Assembly (NCBI GenBank): GCA_002937655.1
Contig: PTKH01000002.1
Location: 55,896 to 119,895, forward strand
Direction: 5' to 3'
DNA: 64,000 nucleotides
Source of the DNA: Alphaproteobacteria bacterium MarineAlpha9_Bin3
GTDB lineage: Bacteria > Pseudomonadota > Alphaproteobacteria > TMED109
The notes beneath the pieces are model-generated. The model had not been told where the DNA came from. It saw only the letters and a list, made by a program, of their open reading frames with translations, and did not search any database. A program made the translations under genes and the position numbers. Positions 27,332 through 37,164 of the stretch are shown in pieces. How positions within the stretch are numbered: the stretch's first letter is position 1; every line of letters starts with the position of its first letter.

Positions 27332-29134
27332 ATGATAATTAATAAATCGACCATAAAAAGAATAAAACTTATTCAAAATTATTTATATGATCATAAATTA
27401 GATGGCTTCATGCAACCAAGAGCGGATAGCTATTTGGGTGAATACGTTCCTAAAAGTGATGCAAGATTAGAGTGGGTAAGTGGTTTTACTGGCTCTGCGG
27501 GTGTAATACTAATTTTACGCGAACAAGCTTTTTTATTTGTTGATAGCAGATACATAATACAAGCTAAAAATGAAACTAAAAATACAGGCATTAAAGTTAT
27601 TCTATCTTCTAAACTGTCTTTAGAAAAATACATACTTAAAAAAATTAAAAAAGTTAAAAAAATTGCATTTGACCCTTGGTTACACTCATATTTTTATATC
27701 AAAAGTGTCCTAAATATAGAGAATAAAATTAATACTAAATTTATACCATTGAAAGAAAACCCTATTGATTTAATTTGGACTAATAATAGGGATACTCCAC
27801 CTAACTCTCAAATTAAAATCCACCCTCTAAAATATGCAGGAATTAGTTCTGGTAATAAGATAAAAAATTTATCTATCTATTTAAAAAAATTACATGCTGA
27901 TGCTTATATAATTAATCAACCTGATTCTCTAGCATGGTTATTAAATATCAGAGGTTTAGATTTGAAGCATACTCCAGTAATTCTTGCACGAGCCATAATA
28001 TTTAATAATGGCAGTTTATTTTTATTTATTGATTCCGCTCGTATTAATAAAAATGTTAATAACCACCTAAAAAGAAATAACATTAAAATATTTGCAGAAA
28101 AAAATATAGTTTCTGAAATTAAAAAAATATCAAAACAAAAAAATAAAATTCTTATCGACCCTAATTATGTATCTTACGCATTAATCCAAGATATAATCGT
28201 TAAAAACAGTAATATTATTGAAACAAAATGTCCTATAGAACACCTGAAATCCATAAAAAATAAGACAGAAATTAAAGGTGCTTTTTCTTCTCATATCAAA
28301 GATGGTATAGCTTTATCTAATTTCTTATTCTGGTTGCATAAATATAAAATATCTCTTAACTCAGAATTACTTGCAGCAAATAAAATTGATAATTTAAGAT
28401 CAAAACAAGATAATTTTATTAGTACTTCCTTTGAAACTATAAGTGGTTTTGGTTCAAACGGTGCAATAGTTCACTATCGTGTAACAGAGAAAAGTAATAA
28501 AAAGTTTAAAAGTAATAACCTATATTTATGTGATAGTGGTGGCCAATATTTAGAAGGTACTACTGATGTTACTAGAACTATAGCAATTGGAAAACCCACA
28601 CTTAATATGAAAGATCATTTTACAACTGTATTAAAGGGACATATAGCTTTAGCAAGTGCTATCTTTCCATATGGAACTACTGGTAATGAATTAGATTTAC
28701 TTGCAAGGTTACCACTATGGAAAAAAGATATTAACTATGGACATGGAACTGGGCACGGAGTAGGTTCATGCCTTAGCGTACACGAAGGACCTCAAAGAAT
28801 ATCTAAAGGTTCTTTCACGATATTAGAACCAGGAATGATCACTTCAAATGAACCAGGCTATTATTTGACAAATGCATATGGAATTAGAATTGAAAATCTT
28901 ATGTTAGTCAAAAAAATTAAAGATAAACAAAATAAAAATATGTTAGGATTTGAAATACTTACTCTAGCCCCTATTGATATTAATTTAATAAACTATGATT
29001 TATTAACTCAAGAAGAAGTTAGTTGGTTAAATAATTATCATGAAAAAATCTATAAAAAAATATCAAATAGTTTAGAAAATGAAAATAAAAAATGGTTAAA
29101 AAATGTATGTGCGCCTTATCTTAAAAAAACATAA
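27332..29134 (+). CDS. Xaa-Pro aminopeptidase, M24B family
   Basis: This metallopeptidase of 600 residues removes N-terminal residues preceding proline. It has two creatinase-type N-terminal domains (DGFMQPRADSYLGEY near the start) and the pita-bread catalytic domain. The metal ligands are the Asp residues of LCDSGGQYLEGTTDVTRT, the His of GHGTGHGVGSCLSVHEG, and the Glu residues of TSNEPGYY and IRIENLMLV. A C-terminal extension typical of the long, APP1-like form follows. It is Lys/Ile/Asn-rich like its surroundings. It ends 1 bp from the ligA stop. Confidence 0.92.
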   Translation: MIINKSTIKRIKLIQNYLYDHKLDGFMQPRADSYLGEYVPKSDARLEWVSGFTGSAGVILILREQAFLFVDSRYIIQAKNETKNTGIKVILSSKLSLEKYILKKIKKVKKIAFDPWLHSYFYIKSVLNIENKINTKFIPLKENPIDLIWTNNRDTPPNSQIKIHPLKYAGISSGNKIKNLSIYLKKLHADAYIINQPDSLAWLLNIRGLDLKHTPVILARAIIFNNGSLFLFIDSARINKNVNNHLKRNNIKIFAEKNIVSEIKKISKQKNKILIDPNYVSYALIQDIIVKNSNIIETKCPIEHLKSIKNKTEIKGAFSSHIKDGIALSNFLFWLHKYKISLNSELLAANKIDNLRSKQDNFISTSFETISGFGSNGAIVHYRVTEKSNKKFKSNNLYLCDSGGQYLEGTTDVTRTIAIGKPTLNMKDHFTTVLKGHIALASAIFPYGTTGNELDLLARLPLWKKDINYGHGTGHGVGSCLSVHEGPQRISKGSFTILEPGMITSNEPGYYLTNAYGIRIENLMLVKKIKDKQNKNMLGFEILTLAPIDINLINYDLLTQEEVSWLNNYHEKIYKKISNSLENENKKWLKNVCAPYLKKT

Positions 29135-29135
29135 A

Positions 29136-31190
29136 TTAAAAATGTGATAAAAACTCTTTTTCACTAATTATATTTATTTCAAGTTTCTTAGCTTTAGTAA
29201 CTTTTGAACCAGGTTTTAAACCTACAACTAGAAAATCTGTTTTACTTGAAATTTGAGAAGATATTAAAGCACCAATTTTTTCAGATTTATTTTTTATCTC
29301 TGTTCTTGATAAATATTCAAACTTGCCCGTAAAAACCATTCTTTTTCCATAAAAATAATGGGATGAATCTTTACTTATTAGAATCTCAGCAATAGTTATG
29401 TGTTTGAGTAAATTAGTAAACAATAATTTATTCTCTGTAAAATAAGATATAAAAGAAATAATTGCTTTTTCACCAATTCCATTTATGTATTTTAACTCAT
29501 TAATAAGCTTATCTTTATTATCCTCATTTAGGTATACAATTCTATCAATTAAATCTGCTGATTTACTATAATTTTTTGTTATTAATTTTGCTGTTCCTAA
29601 ACCTAAATGACGAATACCAAGCGAATATAAAATTTTATCCATAGTTTGTATTTTTGATTTATTAATAGAATTAATTAAATTTGATAAAGATAATTTTCCC
29701 CAACCTGGTAAATTAATAATTTTTTCCTGTTTTATTATTGATTCTGGTGATGCTAAAGCGAATATATCTGCAGGCTCACTTATTAAATTATTATTAAATA
29801 ATTCTATTACTTGTTTCTCTCCTAAACCATCTATATTTAAAGCATTTCTTGAAACAAAATGAATTAATTGACCTATTATTTGTTCTTTACAATTGATATG
29901 ATTTAAACAACGAATAATAGTGTCATTTTCATCAATTTTTAGAGGATTATTACATGATGGGCAATAATCTGGAAAAGTTATATTTTCATATTTGGATGGT
30001 CTTAATTTATTATTATAATCAACAATTTGAGGAATAACATCCCCTGCTCTTTTTACTGAAACTGTATCACCTATAACCAAACCTAACCTTTGTATTTCAT
30101 CTTTATTATGTAAGCTAGCTCTTTTAATTCTTACACCACCAATAGTTACAGGCGTTAATTCTGCTACGGGTGTAATTGCTCCAGTTCTACCTACTTGAAA
30201 TTTAACATTTTTAAGAGTAGTAATTCCTAATTCTGCAGGAAATTTGTGAGAAACAGCATATCTTGGGGAATGATCTGTCGATCCTAGCCTTTCATAAAAA
30301 CTTATATCATTTAATTTATATACTATTCCATCTATATCAAAATCTAAATTGGATCTATTTTCATTTATTTTATTATAAAAATCTATCATTTCATCCAAAT
30401 TTGAACATAATTTTACAGGATGATTTAAATTAAAACCTAAACTTTTAATAAATTCTCTTGCCTCTAATAAAGAGCTACCAATACTTTCTGAAATAATACC
30501 CCAATTATATGCAAAAAATCCCAGCTTTCTAGAAGCAGTTATTTTAGAATCTAATTGTCTAACTGAACCTGCTGCTGCATTTCTAGGGTTTGCAAAAACT
30601 GGGAGCGCATTTTTTAGTCTATAAGAATTGAGCTTTTCAAATTCTGAATTTGACATATAAATTTCACCTCTAATTTCTATATCATTAGGATATTTACCCT
30701 CCAATAAAAGGGGTATTGCTTTTATCGATTTAATATTTTCTGTAATATTTTCCCCTAATCTCCCGTCCCCTCTCGTTGCACCAACCTCAAGCTTACCATT
30801 TTTATAAATCAAAGTTGCAGATAAACCATCAATTTTAGGCTCAGCCAAAAATTCAAGATCTATACTTTTATCTATCTGAAGAAATCTTTTAGTTTTATCA
30901 ATATAGTTTTCTACATCTTGTTTAGTAAAAGTATTTCCTAGCGATAACATTGGAACTTTATGCTCAATTTTTTTAAATTCTGAACTTAATTCAGCTCCTA
31001 CTTTTTTTGACGGACTATTAACGAGTACAAAATCGGGAAATTTTTTTTCTAATTCATCATTATCAATTCTAAGTTTGTCATATTCTGCATCAGATATTTC
31101 TGGGTTATCATTGTTATAATATAAATTATTATGGTATTCTATCTTACTAGCCAGCTCTTTAAGTCTTTTTATAACTTCTTCTTTTTTCAT
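29136..31190 (-). CDS. ligA: NAD-dependent DNA ligase
   Basis: LigA seals nicks in replication and repair. From ATG 31190, preceded by an AGG at suitable spacing, it has 684 residues. Seen in order: domain Ia with YHNNLYY; the adenylated lysine at about residue 119 in EPKIDGLSA; the OB-fold; the four-Cys zinc finger (CPSC, CLNHINC); helix-hairpin-helix repeats; and a C-terminal BRCT domain starting FYGKRMVFTGKF. An in-frame TTG two codons upstream is less likely. It follows recN and bamD, the usual alphaproteobacterial order. Confidence 0.97.
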   Translation of the reverse strand: MKKEEVIKRLKELASKIEYHNNLYYNNDNPEISDAEYDKLRIDNDELEKKFPDFVLVNSPSKKVGAELSSEFKKIEHKVPMLSLGNTFTKQDVENYIDKTKRFLQIDKSIDLEFLAEPKIDGLSATLIYKNGKLEVGATRGDGRLGENITENIKSIKAIPLLLEGKYPNDIEIRGEIYMSNSEFEKLNSYRLKNALPVFANPRNAAAGSVRQLDSKITASRKLGFFAYNWGIISESIGSSLLEAREFIKSLGFNLNHPVKLCSNLDEMIDFYNKINENRSNLDFDIDGIVYKLNDISFYERLGSTDHSPRYAVSHKFPAELGITTLKNVKFQVGRTGAITPVAELTPVTIGGVRIKRASLHNKDEIQRLGLVIGDTVSVKRAGDVIPQIVDYNNKLRPSKYENITFPDYCPSCNNPLKIDENDTIIRCLNHINCKEQIIGQLIHFVSRNALNIDGLGEKQVIELFNNNLISEPADIFALASPESIIKQEKIINLPGWGKLSLSNLINSINKSKIQTMDKILYSLGIRHLGLGTAKLITKNYSKSADLIDRIVYLNEDNKDKLINELKYINGIGEKAIISFISYFTENKLLFTNLLKHITIAEILISKDSSHYFYGKRMVFTGKFEYLSRTEIKNKSEKIGALISSQISSKTDFLVVGLKPGSKVTKAKKLEINIISEKEFLSHF

Positions 31191-31218
31191 TAACAATACC
31201 TATAAATAATTATATAAT

Positions 31219-32901
31219 TTAATTATGATTCATTAAACTTTCTGCTGCATGTCTAGCAGCTTCAGTTACTTTTTCACCTGATAACATTCTAGCAATTTCT
31301 TCTAGTCTTTCATCATAGTTTAAATTTTTTATACTAGTAGTAGAATAACTGTTTTCGTTGCTCTTATTAACCTTAAAATGATTTTTAGACCTTGCAGCTA
31401 CTTGAGGATGATGCGTAACAGCAAGAACTTGATTACTTAAACCAAGTAAATTTAATCTCTTTCCAATTGCGTCAGCAACTGCTCCTCCAACTCCAGAATC
31501 AACTTCATCAAATATTAAAGTTTTTGTAGAATTATTTTTTCTTTCTGAAGATAAAGAAACTTTAATAGCTAGCATAATCCTAGATAATTCACCCCCTGAA
31601 GCTATTTTAGCAATAAAATTAAACCCAGAGTCTTTATTAGTTTCAATTTTAAACGTAACGTCATCCATGCCATTAGATTTCCAACTAATTTCATCAAGTA
31701 AATTTATTGAAACTTTAAATGAGGCATTATCAAGTTTTAGTACTGGAAATTCTTTATTCACATATTTTGAAAGTTTATTAGCAGCTTCTTGCCTAAGATT
31801 AGTTAATTGTTCTGCTCCCTCTATATATTTTTTTCTAAGTATATTTATTTCTTCTTCCATTTTTTTTAAATCATTAAGAGAATTAGCAAAATTATATAGG
31901 TTTTTTTCAAGCTGGTTTTTAAAGTTGATAATCTCAGATTCATCTATGTTATGTTTCCTAGCTATTCTTTTTATTAGTGAAATTCTATTTTCAATATCAT
32001 CTAAATTTAAATTAGATATATCGACACTTTCTAAACATTCTTCTAGAATAGCTTCAGTTTCTTTATACTCAATTAATGTACTTTCAATGGATGCATCAAG
32101 TTTTTTAAATAATTCTTTATTAAGAGGTAGAATTGACAATATTTGCTTCTTTGAAAGAACTAAATTTTCATATACTCCTTGTGATTCTATATTTCCCTTT
32201 AATAAAAAATTAATTTTTCCTAAACTATCTTTAATTTTTTCTATAGACATTAAATAATTTTTTTTTTCGATTAAAGTATTAATTTCATTATCTTTTAGTT
32301 CTAATTTATTAATCTCATCTAGATCTTCAATTAAATACTTTTTCTTATCTTCTATTAATTCTAATTTTTCTTTATATTCATTAAATGATTTTACTTTATC
32401 TTTATATAATTTATAGGATATAGATAATCCTTTTGTATTTTTAGATAAATTTCCCCATTCATCTAAAATATTAATATGATTTGAGTTTTCTAATAAACCA
32501 ACTTGGTCATTTTGGCCATTAACTTCAATTAAATAATTACTAATTTCTTTCATAACACTAAGAGATATTAATTCATCATTTAAAAATGACTGACTTCTTC
32601 CATTAGATAGTATTTTTCTCCTAAGAATAATATCATTTTCAAATTTTAAACTATATTTATCAAGTAAATTAATTACATCGTGATCTTTATTTATTATAAA
32701 TAAAGCAGAAACACTAGCTTCCTTCTCTCCTTTCTTTATAAGGCTTTTATCTGCCCTATTCCCAAGTATTAAGTTTATTGCATCTACAATAATTGATTTA
32801 CCTGCACCTGTTTCTCCTGTAAGCACTGTAAAACCTTGTTCAAAGTTTAATTCTAATTTATCAATCAAAACTATATTCTTAATAGAAATATAATTTAACA
32901 T
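31219..32901 (-). CDS. recN: DNA repair ATPase RecN
   Basis: RecN is an SMC-like ATPase that acts at double-strand breaks. The 560-residue protein has Walker A GETGAGKS at about residues 30-37, the conserved NGQNDQVGLL segment, a short coiled-coil arm with the central reversal, then the signature ASGGELSRIMLAIK, Walker B TLIFDEVDSGVGG and the switch VTHHPQVAA. Its length fits the family. It lies between bamD (18 bp) and ligA (28 bp). Confidence 0.96.
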   Translation of the reverse strand: MLNYISIKNIVLIDKLELNFEQGFTVLTGETGAGKSIIVDAINLILGNRADKSLIKKGEKEASVSALFIINKDHDVINLLDKYSLKFENDIILRRKILSNGRSQSFLNDELISLSVMKEISNYLIEVNGQNDQVGLLENSNHINILDEWGNLSKNTKGLSISYKLYKDKVKSFNEYKEKLELIEDKKKYLIEDLDEINKLELKDNEINTLIEKKNYLMSIEKIKDSLGKINFLLKGNIESQGVYENLVLSKKQILSILPLNKELFKKLDASIESTLIEYKETEAILEECLESVDISNLNLDDIENRISLIKRIARKHNIDESEIINFKNQLEKNLYNFANSLNDLKKMEEEINILRKKYIEGAEQLTNLRQEAANKLSKYVNKEFPVLKLDNASFKVSINLLDEISWKSNGMDDVTFKIETNKDSGFNFIAKIASGGELSRIMLAIKVSLSSERKNNSTKTLIFDEVDSGVGGAVADAIGKRLNLLGLSNQVLAVTHHPQVAARSKNHFKVNKSNENSYSTTSIKNLNYDERLEEIARMLSGEKVTEAARHAAESLMNHN

Positions 32902-32919
32902 ACATAGACCCTATAATTT

Positions 32920-33771
32920 TTAATTGCCAAATATATCTAAAAACTCATTTAATATATTTATATATGAATTTTTTTCTTCTTTATTATCTTTCAATATTTC
33001 TTTTTCTTTTTGAAATAATGAATAAGAATATAAATACCATTTATTTTCAGGGTAATTGTAGCCTAAAACAGAAGCATATACTTTGGCTTCTTCATATAAA
33101 CCTATTTTATAATACATCTCAGTTAAACGAGCCAAAGCTTCAGGAACATGGCTAGTTTTTGAATAAAGATCAACGACTGTCTTAAATCTATTAATTGCAG
33201 ATATATAATTATCTAAATTTTGATATGTTCTTCCTACATCCATTTCTTTTGCCGCTAAATGATCATTTACTAAATCTAACTTTAATCTGGCATCTTTAGC
33301 ATAATCAGAATTAGGAAACCTTCTAATTAAATTATTGAAAGCTTCTAATGCTTTTTCTGTATAAGACTGATCTCTTCTATAATCATTAATTTGTTCATAA
33401 TAATTTAGAGCAATTAGATAAAAAGCATAATCTATATCACTAGCGCCTGGATGTAATTCTATATATCTTTTAGCTCCAGTCACAGAATCATCATATTTAT
33501 CTAATTTATAATTAACATAAGCAGTCATTATCTGAGATCTAGTAGCCCATATTGAGTATGGATGAAGTCTTTCTACTTCAAGAAATTCACCATGTGCTGT
33601 TATAAATTTATTATCATCTATATAATCCATTGCTGAATTATAAATTTCTTCTACACTCCTTTCAGCAGCTTTTTCTTCTTTTTTCTTAGCTGTGTTAGAA
33701 GAGCATGAGATAGTTAAAAATAATAATATAAATAGTAAAAATTTTAGCAATATAGAAAATGGGTTAATCAT
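32920..33771 (-). CDS. bamD: Outer membrane assembly lipoprotein BamD
   Basis: BamD is the essential lipoprotein partner of BamA in outer membrane protein insertion. The 283-residue precursor has a lipoprotein signal with lipobox LTISC near residue 23, then TPR-like repeats. EIYNSAMDYIDDNKFITAHGEFLEVERLHPYS and YAFYLIALNYYEQINDYRRDQSYTEKA-type segments match family positions (each described here only in part). It is the first of bamD-recN-ligA. In many alphaproteobacteria bamD directly follows lpxC; here two plus-strand genes separate them. Confidence 0.93.
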   Translation of the reverse strand: MINPFSILLKFLLFILLFLTISCSSNTAKKKEEKAAERSVEEIYNSAMDYIDDNKFITAHGEFLEVERLHPYSIWATRSQIMTAYVNYKLDKYDDSVTGAKRYIELHPGASDIDYAFYLIALNYYEQINDYRRDQSYTEKALEAFNNLIRRFPNSDYAKDARLKLDLVNDHLAAKEMDVGRTYQNLDNYISAINRFKTVVDLYSKTSHVPEALARLTEMYYKIGLYEEAKVYASVLGYNYPENKWYLYSYSLFQKEKEILKDNKEEKNSYINILNEFLDIFGN

Positions 33772-33916
33772 AAAATTTCCAAACTGTTAATTTATAAAAT
33801 TATAACATAAGAGATTCATATAATTTAATAAAAATTTATTATCCTTAACTTGATCCTTGTTATAATTACAATATCATGCAAATGTCCAAATTATTATAAT
33901 TTAAAATAGGATTAAA

Positions 33917-34708
33917 ATGTCAAACACTGATGATAAATATATTAAATTCGCTCATGAGCTTGCAGATTCTATTCATGATGAAATAAAAAGTCACTTTCGC
34001 CAAACTAGTAATTGGGAAATAAAACCTACTAAAAATAATAAACGTCCTCAAATTGCTACAAATGCAGACCTAAATGCGGAAAAGATAATGAGAAGATTAA
34101 TTAATAAAAATTTTCCCTCTCACGGAATAATCGGAGAAGAATTAGGATCTGAAAATGAAAATGCAGAATATGTATGGGTCTTAGATCCTATAGATGGAAC
34201 TAAAGCCTTTGTCTCAGGTTTACCATTTTTTGGAACTATGATTGGTTTAATTAAAAATTCAGAGCCTATATTAGGTTTAATTGACCAACCAATTACAAAA
34301 GATAGAATATGGGGAAGTCCAAAAGGTAGTTTTTTAAATAATAAATCTGTACAAACAAGAAATTTTAAATCTATAGATGAAACTATATGCGCTATAACCG
34401 ATCCAGCTATGTTTATTGAAAATGATAAAGATAAAGCTATATATAATATGGTGGTAGATAAGACACTATATGTTCGTCATGGGACAGATTGCTGGGGCTA
34501 TGCCATGTGCGCGGGAGGTACAATTGACTTAGTATTAGAAAAAGATTTGGAAATATGGGATATAGTTGCAGCAAGAGCTATTATTGAAGCTGCTGGAGGA
34601 ATAGTTACAGCATGGAATAAAACAGAAGCAGCATCAGATAGGTCTGTAATAGCTGCAGCAAACATTGAGACTTATAGGTATTTTACAGAAATTATAGAAA
34701 GTTTATAA
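33917..34708 (+). CDS. hisN: HisN-type histidinol-phosphatase (inositol monophosphatase family)
   Basis: This Mg2+-dependent phosphatase has 263 residues. Metal-binding motifs of the IMPase family: IIGEELGSE, WVLDPIDGTKAFVSGLP and the C-terminal WDIVAARAIIEAAGG. The GTKAFVSGLPFFGTMIGL variant is characteristic of HisN enzymes, which remove phosphate from histidinol phosphate, rather than of SuhB. No other his genes are nearby, so histidine synthesis is inferred from motif alone. Start ATG 33917 follows AGGA. Confidence 0.8.
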   Translation: MSNTDDKYIKFAHELADSIHDEIKSHFRQTSNWEIKPTKNNKRPQIATNADLNAEKIMRRLINKNFPSHGIIGEELGSENENAEYVWVLDPIDGTKAFVSGLPFFGTMIGLIKNSEPILGLIDQPITKDRIWGSPKGSFLNNKSVQTRNFKSIDETICAITDPAMFIENDKDKAIYNMVVDKTLYVRHGTDCWGYAMCAGGTIDLVLEKDLEIWDIVAARAIIEAAGGIVTAWNKTEAASDRSVIAAANIETYRYFTEIIESL

Positions 34709-34739
34709 AAATATTTTGAATTTACTTTAAGAGGTAAAA

Positions 34740-36389
34740 ATGAGATCTGACAGAGAAAAGATGGATTATGACGTAGTCATTGTAGGAGCAGGACCAGCTG
34801 GTCTCTCTGCAGCAATAAAGCTAAAACAATTATCAAAAAATAATAATTCTGAATTATCTGTTTGTATAGTTGAAAAAGGACCTGAAGTAGGAGCTCATAT
34901 TTTATCTGGTGCTGTTTTTGAAACAAGAGCCTTAATTGAACTTTTCCCTAACTGGAAAGAAATGTCTCACCCTAAAATGTCAGCTGTAACTGAAGAAAAA
35001 TTTATTTTTCTTAGTAAAAATAAAAGTATAAAACTTCCTAATTTACTCTTACCAAAGACAATGAAAAATCATAACAACTATATAATTAGTCTTGCCAATA
35101 TGTGCAGATGGTTAGCGGAAGAGGCAGAAAAATTAGGAGTAGAGATATACCCAGGATTTGCTGCAAAAGAAATACTGTATGACGACGAAGGCTCTGTTAT
35201 CGGTATTGCTACAGGCGATATGGGAGTAGATAAAAATTTTGATAAGACTCCGGCATTTGAAGCAGGTATAGAGTTATTAGGAAAATATACCTTATTTGCT
35301 GAAGGCTGTAGAGGTCATTTAGGGAAACAACTAATTAAAAAATATAATTTAGATAAAGGTAAATCTCCTCAATCATATGGGATTGGTTTAAAAGAAATTT
35401 GGGAAATTGATAGTAAAAACCATAAAGAAGGTAAAATTATGCATTCTGCTGGATGGCCATTAACTAATGATATATATGGTGGTTCTTTTTTATATCATAT
35501 GGATAATAATCAAATATCTATTGGTTTTGTTATGGGACTTGATTATAAAAATCCCAATATAAGTCCTTATGAGGAATTCCAAAAATTTAAAACTCATCCA
35601 GATATTAAGAAAATTCTAAAAAATGGAAGAAGAATTGCTTATGGCGCTAGAGCTCTAAATGAAGGAGGATACCAGTCCCTACCTAAACTATACTTTCCGG
35701 GTGGAGCGCTTATTGGATGTGAAGCCGGTACATTAAATGTTCCTAAAATAAAAGGAACACATACTGCTATGAAGTCAGGTATGCTTGCCTCAGAAATTGT
35801 TTTTAAGAATTTACAATTAGATTCATCAACAAATATCTCTTTGAAGGAATATGAAGATAACTTTTATAATTCATGGGCAGGTAAAGAATTAAAATATGCT
35901 AGAAACTTTAGGCCTGGATTTAAGTATGGATTAGTTTTAGGTACTTTATTAGGTGCAATAGACCAAAAATTATTTAAAGGAAAAGCACCTTGGACAATAA
36001 AAATCGGCCATGCAGATCATAAAGCCACTAAACCAGCAGGTGCATGTCCAAAAGTAGTTTATGATAAACCCGATGGCGTTATAAGTTTTGATAGACTTAC
36101 TAATTTATCGTTTTCTGGGACAAATCACTCAGAAAATCAACCTTGCCATTTAGAACTAGTAAATACAGAAACTCCTATTCAGTATAATTTAGCTATATAT
36201 AATTCTCCTGAACGTTTATATTGTCCTGCAGGTGTGTACGAAATCGTTGAAGATAATAATACACAAAAGCTTCAAATTAATTCTCAAAATTGTCTTCATT
36301 GTAAAACATGTGATATTAAAGATCCCTCGCAAAACATAAACTGGACATCACCAGAAGGAGGAGGAGGTCCAAACTACCCTAACATGTAG
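34740..36389 (+). CDS. etfD: Electron transfer flavoprotein-ubiquinone oxidoreductase
   Basis: ETF-QO passes electrons from ETF, reduced by acyl-CoA and dimethylglycine-type dehydrogenases, into the ubiquinone pool. The 549-residue protein has the FAD motif VVIVGAGPAGLSAAIKL at about residues 12-28, GAHILSGAVFE, the ubiquinone-side helix region, and a C-terminal 4Fe-4S site with cysteines in LYCPAGVYE and NCLHCKTCDIKDPSQNI. The end EGGGGPNYPNM is diagnostic. AGAGG precedes the ATG. It ends 6 bp from the convergent MORN gene. Confidence 0.97.
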   Translation: MRSDREKMDYDVVIVGAGPAGLSAAIKLKQLSKNNNSELSVCIVEKGPEVGAHILSGAVFETRALIELFPNWKEMSHPKMSAVTEEKFIFLSKNKSIKLPNLLLPKTMKNHNNYIISLANMCRWLAEEAEKLGVEIYPGFAAKEILYDDEGSVIGIATGDMGVDKNFDKTPAFEAGIELLGKYTLFAEGCRGHLGKQLIKKYNLDKGKSPQSYGIGLKEIWEIDSKNHKEGKIMHSAGWPLTNDIYGGSFLYHMDNNQISIGFVMGLDYKNPNISPYEEFQKFKTHPDIKKILKNGRRIAYGARALNEGGYQSLPKLYFPGGALIGCEAGTLNVPKIKGTHTAMKSGMLASEIVFKNLQLDSSTNISLKEYEDNFYNSWAGKELKYARNFRPGFKYGLVLGTLLGAIDQKLFKGKAPWTIKIGHADHKATKPAGACPKVVYDKPDGVISFDRLTNLSFSGTNHSENQPCHLELVNTETPIQYNLAIYNSPERLYCPAGVYEIVEDNNTQKLQINSQNCLHCKTCDIKDPSQNINWTSPEGGGGPNYPNM

Positions 36390-36395
36390 ATAACC

Positions 36396-37157
36396 CTATT
36401 CATTTACAATATTCTTTTGTATTGTCCCATCTGGAAAAGTTGTAATAACTTCTCCTACAAATTTTCCATTTTTAAAGATACCTGATTGCCTTGTATTATC
36501 AATATAAACTAATATTCCTGGCCCTTCACGTAAGCCATTTATAAATTCACCGTCATAATATGTTCCATCTGGGAAAGTAAAAATTCCCTTTCCGTGATAG
36601 TTACCATTTATAAATTCACCTTTATAAGAACTACCATCTTTAAAAGAAATTCTACCATTACCATGCATTAAATTATTTATGAATTCGCCAGTATATTCAT
36701 TACCTTCCTCATAAACAATTTTTCCTATGCCTTCTATTCTATCTTTTATAAAATCTCCCGTATAAACAACACCATCACTATATTTAAGTTTACCTTTCCC
36801 CTCTTTTTTACCATTTAAAAAAAGTCCTTCATAAACAGTTCCACTTTTATATGTTAAAATACCTTTGCCATGCATTAATCCAAGCGCAAACTCACCGTTA
36901 TATAAATCTCCATTATTAAACTCTAAAGTACCTTTACCATGAAATTTACCATCCTTAAAATAGCCCTCATATTTCAATATTTGATTAACTGTTTTTTCAG
37001 AGGAAGTAAAAACTCCTTTTCCTTCCATCACACCTTCAATCACACTACCTTTATAGCTACTTCCATCTTCAAAATTTATAATTGTATCTTCAGCTATTAG
37101 AGTTTTAATTACTATAATGTTAAATATAACTAGCAGATGTAAAATTTTTAGGATCAT
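36396..37157 (-). CDS. Exported MORN-repeat protein
   Basis: This 253-residue protein has a signal peptide (residues 1-22, ending TLIA) followed almost wholly by eight to nine MORN repeats of about 23 residues. The repeats follow the pattern Y-x-G-x-F-x-x-G-x-x-x-G-x-G, for example YEGYFKDGKFHGKGTL and YNGEFALGLMHGKGIL. Such repeats form long beta-hairpin blades and bind proteins or lipids. The gene lies 7 bp after lpxC on the same strand, so co-transcription is likely and an envelope role is reasonable. The exact function is unknown. Confidence 0.85.
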   Translation of the reverse strand: MILKILHLLVIFNIIVIKTLIAEDTIINFEDGSSYKGSVIEGVMEGKGVFTSSEKTVNQILKYEGYFKDGKFHGKGTLEFNNGDLYNGEFALGLMHGKGILTYKSGTVYEGLFLNGKKEGKGKLKYSDGVVYTGDFIKDRIEGIGKIVYEEGNEYTGEFINNLMHGNGRISFKDGSSYKGEFINGNYHGKGIFTFPDGTYYDGEFINGLREGPGILVYIDNTRQSGIFKNGKFVGEVITTFPDGTIQKNIVNE

Positions 37158-37164
37158 TTTATCT

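Noticed and set aside
31667..32257. 196-residue plus-strand open frame
   Set aside because: It lies wholly antisense to recN. It is Ser/Phe/Leu-rich, as expected of the reverse of Lys/Glu/Asn-rich coiled-coil coding, and has no recognisable domain.
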